Below are positions 50,057 through 58,640 of a stretch of DNA of 64,000 nt, piece after piece; within the stretch, counting starts at the first letter, position 1; each line of letters opens with the position of its first letter. The DNA is from Mucilaginibacter sp. KACC 22773 (GTDB lineage: Bacteria; Bacteroidota; Bacteroidia; Sphingobacteriales; Sphingobacteriaceae). The stretch is from NCBI RefSeq assembly GCF_028736215.1, contig NZ_CP117883.1, positions 1,798,001 to 1,862,000 of the forward strand, written 5' to 3'. The translations under genes were made by a program, and so were the position numbers. Below the pieces are notes generated by a model that was not told the origin of the DNA, searched no databases, and saw nothing but the letters and a program-made list of their open reading frames with translations.

Positions 50057-52406
50057 TGTAGATAAGCTTGGGTTTACCGAAGTAAAGGAATTAATAAAAG
50101 CTCATTGCCTGAGCGAAATGGGCCAGCAAATGGTTGATAAGATACAGGTGATGAGCAATTACGACCAGATTGCCAAGTTTTTAAGCCAGGCCAACGAGTT
50201 CAAAAACATCCTGGTAAACGATGCCGCACTACCCATTCATCATTTTTTTGATATTAAATCCCTGGCCAATAAAGCCCGTATAGAAGGTGTTTTTTTGAGC
50301 GAGGAAGAATTTTACCAGGTGCAGGCCTCCCTGCAAACCGTATTTGCCGTTATCGCTTACTTTAGCGAACGGGAAGGCCTTTACCCCAACCTGGAGGCGC
50401 TTTTTGAGCACCTGCCTATTGAGAAAGCCATCCTGAAAAAGATTGACGCGGTTATTGACCCTAAAGGAAAAATACGCCCCAATGCATCGCGCGAGTTACA
50501 GGAAATAACATCGGGCATAGCCAAAGCCGAGCAGGAAGCCCGCAAAAAGATTGACCAGATATTTAAAAATGCGTCATCAAGCGGCTGGACGGCCGATGGA
50601 TCGCTCACGGTACGCGATGGCAGGTTGTGTATCCCGCTGCTGGCCGAAAACAAGCGTAAGCTAAAAGGTTTTATCCACGACGAATCGGCCTCGGGCCAAA
50701 CCGTTTATATGGAACCCGAAGAGGTTTTTACCCTCAACAACCGTGTACGCGACCTGGAATTTGAACGCCGCCGTGAGATTGTAAAAATTCTGACGGCTTT
50801 AACAACCGAGTTAAGGCCTTATGCGCCGCTTTTGCTATCATACCACAGCCTGTTAACCAAGCTTGATTTTGTACGCGCTAAGGCCCTGTTTGCCATTGAT
50901 ATCGAAGGCGAAATGCCCCAGGTGGTGAACGAGCCGAAACTAAAATTATTTAATGCCCGTCACCCGCTGCTGTTCCTGAATTTTAAAAAAGAGCAAAAAA
51001 CGGTGGTGCCTTTAAACGTACAGATTGATGAAGGTACACGCATTATTGTAGTATCGGGCCCTAATGCGGGCGGTAAATCTGTTTGTATGAAAACGGTTGG
51101 ACTGCTGCAAATGATGGTTCAGGCGGGCTTGCTGATACCGGCTGCCGAAGCCAGTGTAATAGGTGTGTTTAAGCAGATGTTTGTTGACATAGGTGACGAT
51201 CAATCCATCGAGAGCGATTTGAGTACCTATAGCGCCCATCTATCCAAAATGAAAAATTTTGTGGAGCAGGCCAATGGTAAAACCCTGATACTGATAGATG
51301 AGTTTGGTACCGGTACCGACCCGCAATTTGGCGGGCCCATTGCCGAGGCCGTGCTGGAATCGTTGAACCATAAAAAGGTGAGGGGGATGGTAACCACGCA
51401 CTACAGCAACCTCAAGATCTTCGCCAGCAACACCGAGGGGATAGAAAACGCATCGATGCTGTTTAATAACGTAGAGATGAAGCCGCTTTACCGGCTGGAA
51501 GTTGGCAAGCCCGGCAGCTCGTATGCTTTTGAGATAGCCCAAAAAATAGGCCTGCCGCCAAGTGTACTTAACCTTGCCCGCAATAAAATAAGCGAAGGCC
51601 AGAAAAAGGTAGACACCCTGTTGGTTGACCTGGAGCGCGAAAAACGCGAGATATCTGAAGCCAAACAAAAGCTGGACAAGCAGCAGCGTAAGGTGAACGA
51701 GTTACAGGCCGAGAACGAAAAGCTGAAAAGTTACCTGGACGAAAATAAAAAAGTACTGATACGCGAGGCTAAAGACCAGGCCAAAAATATTATCCTGAAC
51801 GCCAATAAGCTGGTGGAAAACACCATATCTGAAATTAAAAGCAGCAACGCCGATAAGGAGAAAACCCGCACCCTGCGCGAAAACCTGAATATTGAGCTTA
51901 AAAAGAACACAGTAAAAGTTGAGCCGGTAAAACAAAGCCCCGCCGCTTCCGCCGAGGAAGAGCTGAAGCCTGGCGACTGGGTAAAATTAACCGATTCTGA
52001 AACTACCGGGCAGGTGATAGAGATCATTCGTGATAACGTGGTAATTGCCATTGGCGATTTACGCACGGTGGCTAAAAAGAAAAAGGTGGAGCGGGTGAGC
52101 AAATCGTCGGTGCCTAAAGAGGTAAGGCGTACCATGAACTCGCATACCAGCGATTTTGCTAATTTTAGTCCGGAGATTGACGTACGCGGCCAGCGCACCG
52201 AAGATGCGCTGCACAATATCGAAAAACTGTTTGACCGCGCCCTGATGATGGGTTTTGGTAACCTAAAGATCATCCACGGCAAAGGCGATGGCATTTTGCG
52301 CAAAATGATACGCCAATACCTCAAAAAATATGACCAGGTTGACAGATTGGAAGATGAGCATGCTGACAGGGGTGGGGACGGGATAACTTATGTATATTTG
52401 AAATAA
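50037..52406 (+). CDS. mutS2: Endonuclease MutS2
   Basis: A 789-residue MutS-family protein. Walker A GPNAGGKS at about 341-348, Walker B near LILIDEFGTGTDP, a coiled-coil clamp (about 510-640) and a C-terminal Smr nuclease domain (about 714-789, with DVRG and HGKGDG). MutS2 proteins suppress recombination or clear collided ribosomes. The start overlaps the DUF4296 gene. A small secreted protein follows 20 bases downstream. Confidence 0.93.
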   Translation: MLYPLNSVDKLGFTEVKELIKAHCLSEMGQQMVDKIQVMSNYDQIAKFLSQANEFKNILVNDAALPIHHFFDIKSLANKARIEGVFLSEEEFYQVQASLQTVFAVIAYFSEREGLYPNLEALFEHLPIEKAILKKIDAVIDPKGKIRPNASRELQEITSGIAKAEQEARKKIDQIFKNASSSGWTADGSLTVRDGRLCIPLLAENKRKLKGFIHDESASGQTVYMEPEEVFTLNNRVRDLEFERRREIVKILTALTTELRPYAPLLLSYHSLLTKLDFVRAKALFAIDIEGEMPQVVNEPKLKLFNARHPLLFLNFKKEQKTVVPLNVQIDEGTRIIVVSGPNAGGKSVCMKTVGLLQMMVQAGLLIPAAEASVIGVFKQMFVDIGDDQSIESDLSTYSAHLSKMKNFVEQANGKTLILIDEFGTGTDPQFGGPIAEAVLESLNHKKVRGMVTTHYSNLKIFASNTEGIENASMLFNNVEMKPLYRLEVGKPGSSYAFEIAQKIGLPPSVLNLARNKISEGQKKVDTLLVDLEREKREISEAKQKLDKQQRKVNELQAENEKLKSYLDENKKVLIREAKDQAKNIILNANKLVENTISEIKSSNADKEKTRTLRENLNIELKKNTVKVEPVKQSPAASAEEELKPGDWVKLTDSETTGQVIEIIRDNVVIAIGDLRTVAKKKKVERVSKSSVPKEVRRTMNSHTSDFANFSPEIDVRGQRTEDALHNIEKLFDRALMMGFGNLKIIHGKGDGILRKMIRQYLKKYDQVDRLEDEHADRGGDGITYVYLK

Positions 52407-52425
52407 AAGTCATTATTGATTTAGA

Positions 52426-52944
52426 ATGAGATATTGGTTTGTCTTTTTTCTTTTAATAAATTTATCAGCAAAAGCACAAAGTGTCATTAAGCCTGATATA
52501 TTAAGGAGTGACACCACGTTTAGTATCCAGGGTGAAAATTATTCTGGTTACGTATTCCCTGCTAAAAATAAGGTTGATATAGATGCAGAACAAAAGGGAA
52601 GATTTACCCCTACGATTGGTGATATTAAGGAGGCGGAACTGGCTTTAACTCACATTTCCAAACATCCACAAATAATAGATGGAAAAAAATTGTATGGACG
52701 AAAAGTTTTAGCAGATGTTACGCCTGGCTTTAGTAATTACAAAAGGCAGTATGTGGGCTATATAAATGTCGAAAATCAGAAAGTATTGCTTATTAATATT
52801 TTGAATTTCAAGAATCGGACTGAAGCCAAGGAATATTTCAAAAATTGGGAACATCATTTTATTATGGGTTTTGATGGCTTTTATGAATATAACTACACAG
52901 ATTTTAGGTTTAATTTATCAACAAAAAAGATGGAGGATAATTAA
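52426..52944 (+). CDS. Secreted hypothetical protein
   Basis: A 172-residue exported protein. Signal peptide RYWFVFFLLINLSAKAQ (cleavage after 18). The rest is a mixed fold with VGYINVENQKVLLINILNFKNRTEAKEYFKNWEHHFIMGFDGFYEYNYTDFRFNL. No family recognised. Follows mutS2 by 20 bases. Confidence 0.72.
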   Translation: MRYWFVFFLLINLSAKAQSVIKPDILRSDTTFSIQGENYSGYVFPAKNKVDIDAEQKGRFTPTIGDIKEAELALTHISKHPQIIDGKKLYGRKVLADVTPGFSNYKRQYVGYINVENQKVLLINILNFKNRTEAKEYFKNWEHHFIMGFDGFYEYNYTDFRFNLSTKKMEDN

Positions 52945-53044
52945 ACTGGTGAGTGCCACGCTGTAAAAATTCATCATCCCGGTTTAAGGAATAACTTGTG
53001 TTTATTTGAAATAAGTTAGTATATTTTCCAAATATTATAAACCA

Positions 53045-53407
53045 ATGGGCCTAAAAACTATCACTCCAATGTTATACACCCGGCAGGTACGGGAAACGGT
53101 AGATTATTACATTAGTAACCTGGGCTTTACATGTGTTGGATATGATGAGCGCTGGGGTTGGGCAACGGTTAGTCGCGATGATATCGAAATTATGTTTGCG
53201 CTACCCAGTGAGCATGAGCCCTTCGGGATGCCCAAGTTTACCGGGTCGTTGTACATCCGTACGGATAAAGTTGATGAGCTGTGGAAGGAACTGAAAGAAC
53301 AGGCCATCATTTGTTACCCCATTGAAACTTTTGATTTTGGCATGCGCGAATTTGCCATTTACGATTACAACGGGTACCTGTTGCAATTTGGTACTCCGGT
53401 TGATTAG
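53045..53407 (+). CDS. VOC family protein (bleomycin-resistance-like)
   Basis: A 120-residue VOC protein. TITPMLYTRQVRETVDYYISNLGFTCVGY is the first module; FTGSLYIRTDKVDELWKELK and MREFAIYDYNGYLLQFGTP the second. Short, without the second metal-binding half of glyoxalase I. Function unknown. Confidence 0.85.
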   Translation: MGLKTITPMLYTRQVRETVDYYISNLGFTCVGYDERWGWATVSRDDIEIMFALPSEHEPFGMPKFTGSLYIRTDKVDELWKELKEQAIICYPIETFDFGMREFAIYDYNGYLLQFGTPVD

Positions 53408-53599
53408 TCATTTTGCTTCGCGTCATTAGGTCATTAGTTGGTGTGTGCTTCAAAGGTGCTTGCGAAGGCATGGAAAGGTGTGAGTTTGGTGTTTAAAAGG
53501 ATGTTGAAGGTGCGCGAACGGTGCATGGCAGGAGGGGTGTTTACCGGTTTGTTTTACGCCGGCAATTTTCATAAATTAGGCCTGTAAACCGGTAAAAAA

Positions 53600-54685
53600 A
53601 TGCGTAAATTATACTTTATAATTCTGTTCCTGGTAACTTCAGGGGCCCTATCAACCTGCCAGGCGCAAAGCCTGGTGCTCAAAAGCAAGGATACCCATAT
53701 CCGCTATACCGGCCGCATTAACATGACCGATGAGGCTGCGGAATTTTACTGGACAGGTTCATCGGCCGTAATTAACTTTAAAGGTACCGGCGTATCGGCT
53801 GTGTTACAGGACGAGCGGGGCGAAAACTATTTTACAATTATTGTAGATGGTAAGGTAACCAACACCTTACACCTGGAAAATGCCCAGAAAACATACACCC
53901 TTGCCGAAGGCCTTCCCGACGGTAACCATAGCCTTGAACTATTCAAACGCACCGAATGGGATAAGGGTAAAACCACTTTTGTGCAGTTTATATTGGATAA
54001 AGGGGCATCTATATTACCGGCGCCACCTGTTAAAAAACGCAAAATTGAATTTTTTGGCAATTCTATCACCTGCGGTTACGCTGTTGAAGATACTACAGGG
54101 CAGGATAGAGGGAGTGCCCCTTACGAGAACGGCTATATTAGCTATGCCGCTATAACAGCACGCCATTATGATGCGGCTTATGTGGCAACGGCTAAAAGCG
54201 GCATAGGCGTATTGGTAAGCTGGTTCCCGCTCATTATGACCGAAATGTATAATCGCCTTGACCCAACCGACCCGACAAGCCTTTGGGATTTTACAAAATA
54301 TACCCCCGATGTAGTGGTAATCAACCTGTTTCAAAACGATTCGTGGATAGTTAAAATGCCTGATAACCCACAATTTAAAGAACGTTTCGGCACAAAGCCA
54401 CCCGAGGCTGATCAAATCGTCAAAGCCTACCGGGAGATGGTAAAAAATATCCGCAAAAAATATCCTAAAGCCCAAATCCTTTGCATTCTGGGCAGTATGG
54501 ATGCCACCAAAGACGGTTCGCCATGGCCCGGATATATCGAAAAGGCCGTTGCAAGTTTAAGCGATAAAGGCATTTACACTCACATGATCCCTTACAAGAA
54601 TACGCCAGGGCACCCAAGCGCTAAGGAACAGCAGGCCATGGCCGATGACTTGATAGCGTTTATGGACAAGAATATTAAGTGGTGA
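53600..54685 (+). CDS. SGNH hydrolase with CE2-like N-terminal domain
   Basis: A 361-residue exported esterase. Signal peptide about 1-23 (cleavage after CQA). A beta-sandwich at about 25-140 resembles the CE2 acetyl-esterase N-terminal domain (WTGSSAVINFKGTGVSAVLQDERGENYF). The SGNH part has EFFGNSITCGYAVED (Ser), VINLFQNDSW (block III, Asn) and HPSAKEQ (His). CE2 enzymes remove acetyl groups from hemicelluloses. Lone gene. Confidence 0.85.
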   Translation: MRKLYFIILFLVTSGALSTCQAQSLVLKSKDTHIRYTGRINMTDEAAEFYWTGSSAVINFKGTGVSAVLQDERGENYFTIIVDGKVTNTLHLENAQKTYTLAEGLPDGNHSLELFKRTEWDKGKTTFVQFILDKGASILPAPPVKKRKIEFFGNSITCGYAVEDTTGQDRGSAPYENGYISYAAITARHYDAAYVATAKSGIGVLVSWFPLIMTEMYNRLDPTDPTSLWDFTKYTPDVVVINLFQNDSWIVKMPDNPQFKERFGTKPPEADQIVKAYREMVKNIRKKYPKAQILCILGSMDATKDGSPWPGYIEKAVASLSDKGIYTHMIPYKNTPGHPSAKEQQAMADDLIAFMDKNIKW

Positions 54686-54726
54686 CAAATGTGCAAATTT
54701 AAAATTTCAGATGTGCAGATAATTTT

Positions 54727-54816
54727 TGTCTGAACTTGGATTAAGCACATTTATCAGATTTTGATTTGCAAAGCCACATTTCCTGTAAATCATTTAATCA
54801 GAAAATACCGAGTTCA
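54727..54816. repeat. Copy of the GTCTGAAC..GTTCA inverted repeat
   Basis: TTGTCTGAACTTGGATTAA at one end and AATACCGAGTTCA at the other resemble the ends at 24861-24982, with decay in the right arm. There is no ORF between 54686 and 54862. Confidence 0.55.
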
Positions 54817-54862
54817 AAAAAAAATCTGCACATCTAAAATCTGCATATCTGCACATCAATTT

Positions 54863-55405
54863 TTATTCCCCAACTTTCTGCTGGTCAGGTACCTCATTTG
54901 GCCCTGGTATATTGGCTTGGTTGTCTTCGCCTTGACCGTCATCATCGGCGGTTCCTTCCTGGTATTGTTGCTGCGATTCACCGGGTTTTTCGTCTTCCTC
55001 GCTACCGGTATTTTCGCCGTTACCCTGGCTACCTGTAGCCGCATTATAATCTGAATACCCTGACTGGTTAGGATCCTTAAAATTATTATTTTCCGGATGC
55101 TCTTCAGATGGCTGCGTGCGGCGGAAGTACTCATTGTTATAACCCGCGTTTTGCGACGGATTGGCCGGGTCATCACCCGATGGGGTCAGGTTATTTTCGC
55201 CAAAACTTTGCCCGCCCATGCCTTGCCCTTCCATACCGGGGGCATCCTGTTTTTTCATGTCGTCTTTCGATGTTGGGTAGCCATGCTGCAGGTTTTCTTC
55301 CGTCAGGTTATCATCGTCGTCTACCCGATATGTATTAGGCTTATTTTGCGTTTGTTCGTTTGGTAAGTCATTGCTTTCGCCAAACCCGTTATCTTTTAAT
55401 TCCAT
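54863..55405 (-). CDS. Acidic disordered protein
   Basis: A 180-residue hydrophilic protein rich in Gly, Asn, Asp, Gln and Glu (e.g. SGYSDYNAATGSQGNGENTG). No signal peptide, membrane segment or globular core is visible. Bacteroidota genomes carry similar small disordered stress proteins, but I do not assign it. Codon use and the clean frame support a real gene. Confidence 0.65.
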   Translation of the reverse strand: MELKDNGFGESNDLPNEQTQNKPNTYRVDDDDNLTEENLQHGYPTSKDDMKKQDAPGMEGQGMGGQSFGENNLTPSGDDPANPSQNAGYNNEYFRRTQPSEEHPENNNFKDPNQSGYSDYNAATGSQGNGENTGSEEDEKPGESQQQYQEGTADDDGQGEDNQANIPGPNEVPDQQKVGE

Positions 55406-55579
55406 AGGTTTTATGTGTTGATGTATAATTACAATGTTCTAATTTTCTAATTGTTTTATTTGTTTAATTATTATGAATAATTAAAAATCAAAAGTTAAAA
55501 TTTAAGACTGCTTCAGTATGGTGGCGCGAATAATTTATCGTTGGTGACCGTCGATTGAAAAAATCTTGATTCCTTGCTC

Positions 55580-55608
55580 TTGATTCTTGACTCTTATCAG
55601 TAGTTTTG
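55580..55608 (+). promoter_or_regulatory. Promoter of CoA-transferase subunit A
   Basis: TTG at 55580-55582, 18-base spacer, TAGTTTTG (55601-55608), 19 bases before the ATG at 55628. It fits the phylum consensus apart from the short spacer. Confidence 0.5.
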
Positions 55609-55627
55609 AATTAACCAATTATAAAAC

Positions 55628-56323
55628 ATGAACAAAGTAGTAAGTGATGCCGATGAGGCCATTCGCGACATCCGGGACGGTATGACCCTGATGTTGGGTG
55701 GTTTTGGTTTATGCGGATTACCCGAAAAATGTATAGCCGCACTGGTAAAAAAAGGAGTAAGCCAGCTTACCTGTATCAGCAACAATGCCGGTGTTGATGA
55801 CTTTGGCATCGGACTGATGCTGCAACAGCGCCAGGTAAAAAAAATGATTTCATCGTACGTTGGCGAAAACGCCGAATTTGAACGCCAGCTGTTAAGCGGC
55901 GAACTTGAGGTGGAGCTAATCCCTCAGGGTACGCTGGCAACACGGTGTATGGCCGCAGGCTACGGCATGCCAGCTATTTTTACCCCGGCGGGCGTTGGTA
56001 CCGAGGTAGCAATAGGCAAAGAAGTCCGCAATTTTAATGGTAAAGATTACCTGATGGAAATGGCTTTTGATGCCGATTTTGCCATTGTAAAAGCCTGGAA
56101 AGGCGATACCATGGGTAACCTTATCTATAAATCGACCGCCCGGAATTTTAACCCTGTTATGGCTATGGCCGGAAAGGTAACCATTGCAGAGGTAGAGGAA
56201 CTTGTTGAACCTGGTGAGTTGGATCCCGATCACATTCATACGCCGGGAATTTATGTACATAGGATTTTTCAGGGTAAAGACTACGAAAAACGGATTGAAC
56301 ATAGAACGGTGAGAGTAATTTGA
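55628..56323 (+). CDS. scoA: 3-oxoacid CoA-transferase subunit A
   Basis: A 231-residue alpha subunit. It has the glycine-rich GGFGLCGLPE site and the AWKGDTMGNLIYK stretch. With subunit B it moves CoA from succinyl-CoA to acetoacetate (or a related acid). Its stop TGA lies inside an AT-rich repeat (56318-56379), and 488 bases separate it from subunit B, unlike the usual close spacing. Confidence 0.92.
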   Translation: MNKVVSDADEAIRDIRDGMTLMLGGFGLCGLPEKCIAALVKKGVSQLTCISNNAGVDDFGIGLMLQQRQVKKMISSYVGENAEFERQLLSGELEVELIPQGTLATRCMAAGYGMPAIFTPAGVGTEVAIGKEVRNFNGKDYLMEMAFDADFAIVKAWKGDTMGNLIYKSTARNFNPVMAMAGKVTIAEVEELVEPGELDPDHIHTPGIYVHRIFQGKDYEKRIEHRTVRVI

Positions 56324-56379
56324 AAATTTGAGAATTTGAAGATTTGAAAATGTATGAATAATTTGAAGATTTGAAAATG
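56318..56379. repeat. Left AT-rich repeat flanking the four-helix-bundle gene
   Basis: AATTTGAAAATTTGAGAATT... repeats (A/G)ATTTGA units across 62 bases, and includes the scoA stop codon. The reverse-complement form is on the other side at 56770-56807. Confidence 0.65.
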
Positions 56380-56404
56380 GTTAAAAATGGATAAGAATGA
56401 TTAA

Positions 56405-56754
56405 ATGAGAGACGATAAAGAAAACCTGATTGTTAAATTGACTTTTGAGTTCGCGCTTGATATTATTGAGTTTTCGGAGGAGTTGGAAGCTAATAGGAAA
56501 TTCGCTATTGCGAAGCAAATCATCAGATCCGGGACATCAATTGGGGCAAATGTGCGTGAAGCTCAAAATGCGGAAAGTAAAAATGATTTATACATAAGTT
56601 TAAAATAGCTGCTAAGGAAGCCGACGAGACTGAGTATTTCCTATTGCTTTGCCAGTTTTCTAAGGGTTATCCGTTTAGTATGTCATTGATTGAAAAGTTG
56701 AAAGTGATCAATAAAATATTATCAAAAATTATAGCGAGTGCAAAAAGTGGATAG
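56405..56754 (+). pseudogene. Four-helix-bundle protein gene, frameshifted
   Basis: Frame 1 gives LIVKLTFEFALDIIEFSEELEANRK..GTSIGANVREAQNAESKNDLYISLK, the start of the four-helix bundle / S23 family (TIGR02436). It stops at 56608. One base earlier the reading continues IAAKEADETEYFLLLCQFSKG..LEKLKVINKILSKIIASAKSG to 56754. The break is at AAAA (56602-56605) where AAAAA would restore the frame, so a single-base deletion is the likely cause. S23 proteins are linked to rRNA insertions. Family assignment is firm; function of these chromosomal copies is not known. Confidence 0.75.
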
Positions 56755-56769
56755 TATGAAAATTAAATC

Positions 56770-56807
56770 CATCTTCAAATTTTCAAATCCTCAAATTTTC
56801 AAATTAA
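56770..56807. repeat. Right AT-rich repeat flanking the four-helix-bundle gene
   Basis: ATCTTCAAATTTTCAAATCC.. is the reverse complement of the left element, ending just 5 bases before the scoB ATG. Confidence 0.65.
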
Positions 56808-56811
56808 TTTT

Positions 56812-57468
56812 ATGTTAGATAAAAACGGCATCGCTAAACGCATCGCCAAAGAAATAAAAGACGGTTACTATGTTAACCTTGGTATAGGTATCCCCACATT
56901 GGTGGCCAATTACATCCCCGAAACGATGGATGTGGTTTTGCAATCGGAAAACGGGTTGTTGGGGATGGGGCCATTTCCGTTTGAGGGAGAAGAAGACCCG
57001 GATGTAATTAACGCGGGTAAGCAAACTATTACCATGCTGCCTGGTTCCTCAATATTCGATTCGGCTATGAGTTTCGGGATGATCAGAGCCAGGAAGGTTA
57101 ACCTGACTATCCTGGGCGCCATGGAAGTATCCGAGAACGGGGATATAGCCAACTGGAAGATTCCCGGCAAAATGGTGAAGGGTATGGGTGGTGCTATGGA
57201 CCTGGTGGCATCGGCAGAAAATATCATTGTAGCCATGCAGCACGTAAACAAAGCGGGCGAATCGAAGTTATTACCTAAGTGCACCTTGCCTTTAACCGGC
57301 GTGCACTGTGTAAAAAAGATAGTAACCGAGCTGGGCGTATTTGACGTTTTGCCGCAGGGCGGCTTTAAATTACTGGAGCGAGCCCCCGGCGTAACTGTAG
57401 AAGAGATAATAAAAGCGACCGCCGGGGAGTTAATTATAGAAGGAGAGGTGCCGGAGATAGTGCTCTAA
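56812..57468 (+). CDS. scoB: 3-oxoacid CoA-transferase subunit B
   Basis: A 218-residue beta subunit. The catalytic glutamate is Glu46 in QSENGLLGMGPFP, which forms the CoA thioester. Full length. It should act with the A subunit, from which it is split by the four-helix-bundle insertion. Its ATG directly follows the right AT-rich repeat, so the ribosome-binding region derives from that repeat. Confidence 0.93.
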   Translation: MLDKNGIAKRIAKEIKDGYYVNLGIGIPTLVANYIPETMDVVLQSENGLLGMGPFPFEGEEDPDVINAGKQTITMLPGSSIFDSAMSFGMIRARKVNLTILGAMEVSENGDIANWKIPGKMVKGMGGAMDLVASAENIIVAMQHVNKAGESKLLPKCTLPLTGVHCVKKIVTELGVFDVLPQGGFKLLERAPGVTVEEIIKATAGELIIEGEVPEIVL

Positions 57469-57562
57469 AAAAAAATACCTTAATGAGGTATGGCATTAAT
57501 AGAAAATTATTTGCATCTTACAGATAAGTTATTGCGTATAAATGACAATATTAAATTAAGTT

Positions 57563-57898
57563 ATGATAGATTATCCAGAACTGATACTAATATTCATTTT
57601 GTTATCCATTACAATGCCCGTTTATCTGTTGCCATCTATAATGGCCAGGGAGAAAAATAACTTTACATCAGTATTATTGCTTAATGTACTTTTAGGCTGG
57701 ACGGTGATAGCCTGGATAATTTCGTTAGTGTGGGCGCTCCGCACTGATAAAGACCCGCTGCGATCATACAAACTCAATACCCACAACTGCTGTCCTAAAA
57801 TAGAAGCTGAACTTACAAAATTGAGAAACCTGTTCAGGGCCGGCGTAATTACCAAAACCGATTACCACAACGAAACCAGGAAAATTATAGGAAACTGA
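57563..57898 (+). CDS. Superinfection-immunity (Imm)-like membrane protein with SHOCT tail
   Basis: A 111-residue protein. Two membrane helices (about 6-26 and 36-58), with VYLLPSIMAREKNNFTSVLLLNVLLGWTVIAWIISLVWAL matching the phage T4 Imm-type family. Residues of about 83-111 (LTKLRNLFRAGVITKTDYHNETRKII) fit a SHOCT helical tail. T4 Imm blocks DNA entry of related phage; bacterial homologues are uncharacterised. Lone gene. Confidence 0.75.
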   Translation: MIDYPELILIFILLSITMPVYLLPSIMAREKNNFTSVLLLNVLLGWTVIAWIISLVWALRTDKDPLRSYKLNTHNCCPKIEAELTKLRNLFRAGVITKTDYHNETRKIIGN

Positions 57899-57901
57899 TT
57901 T

Positions 57902-58010
57902 TAATTTGAAGATTTGAAAATGTCTGAAATAATTTGTTAATCCTCAAATTTTCAAATCAAAAAGGCTTCATTTTAAAATTCTCAAATCCTCAAATTTTCA
58001 AATTCTTTTA
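57902..58010. repeat. AT-rich repeat pair, GATTTGAAAATG / CTCAAATTTTCAAATT
   Basis: AATTTGAAGATTTGAAAATG, then CCTCAAATTTTCAAATC twice. The same family as 40297 and the flanks of the four-helix-bundle gene, here with no gene between. Confidence 0.65.
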
Positions 58011-58640
58011 AAAAAGCTTTTCTCTCAAATTAGCTGATATTTCTTCTGTTACTGCGATGATATCGTCCGCAACGTGTGTGTTGTTGGTTATCACCTTATC
58101 GCATTCATCTTTGTAAGGTAACAGGAACTCTTTATAAGCTGGCACCACATGGTTTACCCATTTGTACATCACATCATCGTGCGAGTAGCCACGTTCCAGC
58201 AAATCGCGTTTAAGGCGGCGCTGCAGGGCTATGTCGTCTTCGGCCTCTATGAAAATTTTCATATCCAGCATGCCGGCAATCTCTTTAAAATGCAGGATAA
58301 ACAGGCCTTCTACTATCAGGATTGGGGCAGGCTTTATTTCCAGCACCTTTGGGATGGCATCGGGGTTGTTGAAGGTATACTCATGCTTAATAACCGGTTC
58401 TTTATTTAAAAGCTTGCCAATATCATCATGAAAATGCCGGTCATCTATAGTCGAGGGTAAATCAAAGTTGTATAGCTTATTCTCCTCCTTGGTCATATTG
58501 TGCGCCACGGGGATATAGTAGTCATCCTGCGACACCAACGATACTTCATCAGCAGTAAAATGCTCCAGGAAACATTTCAAAAAAAAAGTTTTGCCAGATC
58601 CGCTTCCACCGGCAATTCCAATAATATAAGGTTTATTCAT
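58008..58640 (-). CDS. udk: Uridine kinase
   Basis: A 210-residue P-loop kinase. Walker A GIAGGSGSGKT (8-18), with DDYYIP and NFDLPSTIDD as in uridine/cytidine kinases. It phosphorylates uridine for pyrimidine salvage. It overlaps the LysM gene by 8 bases on the same strand, so they are coupled. Confidence 0.88.
   Translation of the reverse strand: MNKPYIIGIAGGSGSGKTFFLKCFLEHFTADEVSLVSQDDYYIPVAHNMTKEENKLYNFDLPSTIDDRHFHDDIGKLLNKEPVIKHEYTFNNPDAIPKVLEIKPAPILIVEGLFILHFKEIAGMLDMKIFIEAEDDIALQRRLKRDLLERGYSHDDVMYKWVNHVVPAYKEFLLPYKDECDKVITNNTHVADDIIAVTEEISANLREKLF

Noticed and set aside
51731..52324. 197-residue minus-strand frame inside mutS2
   Set aside because: Antisense shadow; the plus strand carries the full MutS2 and Smr domains.
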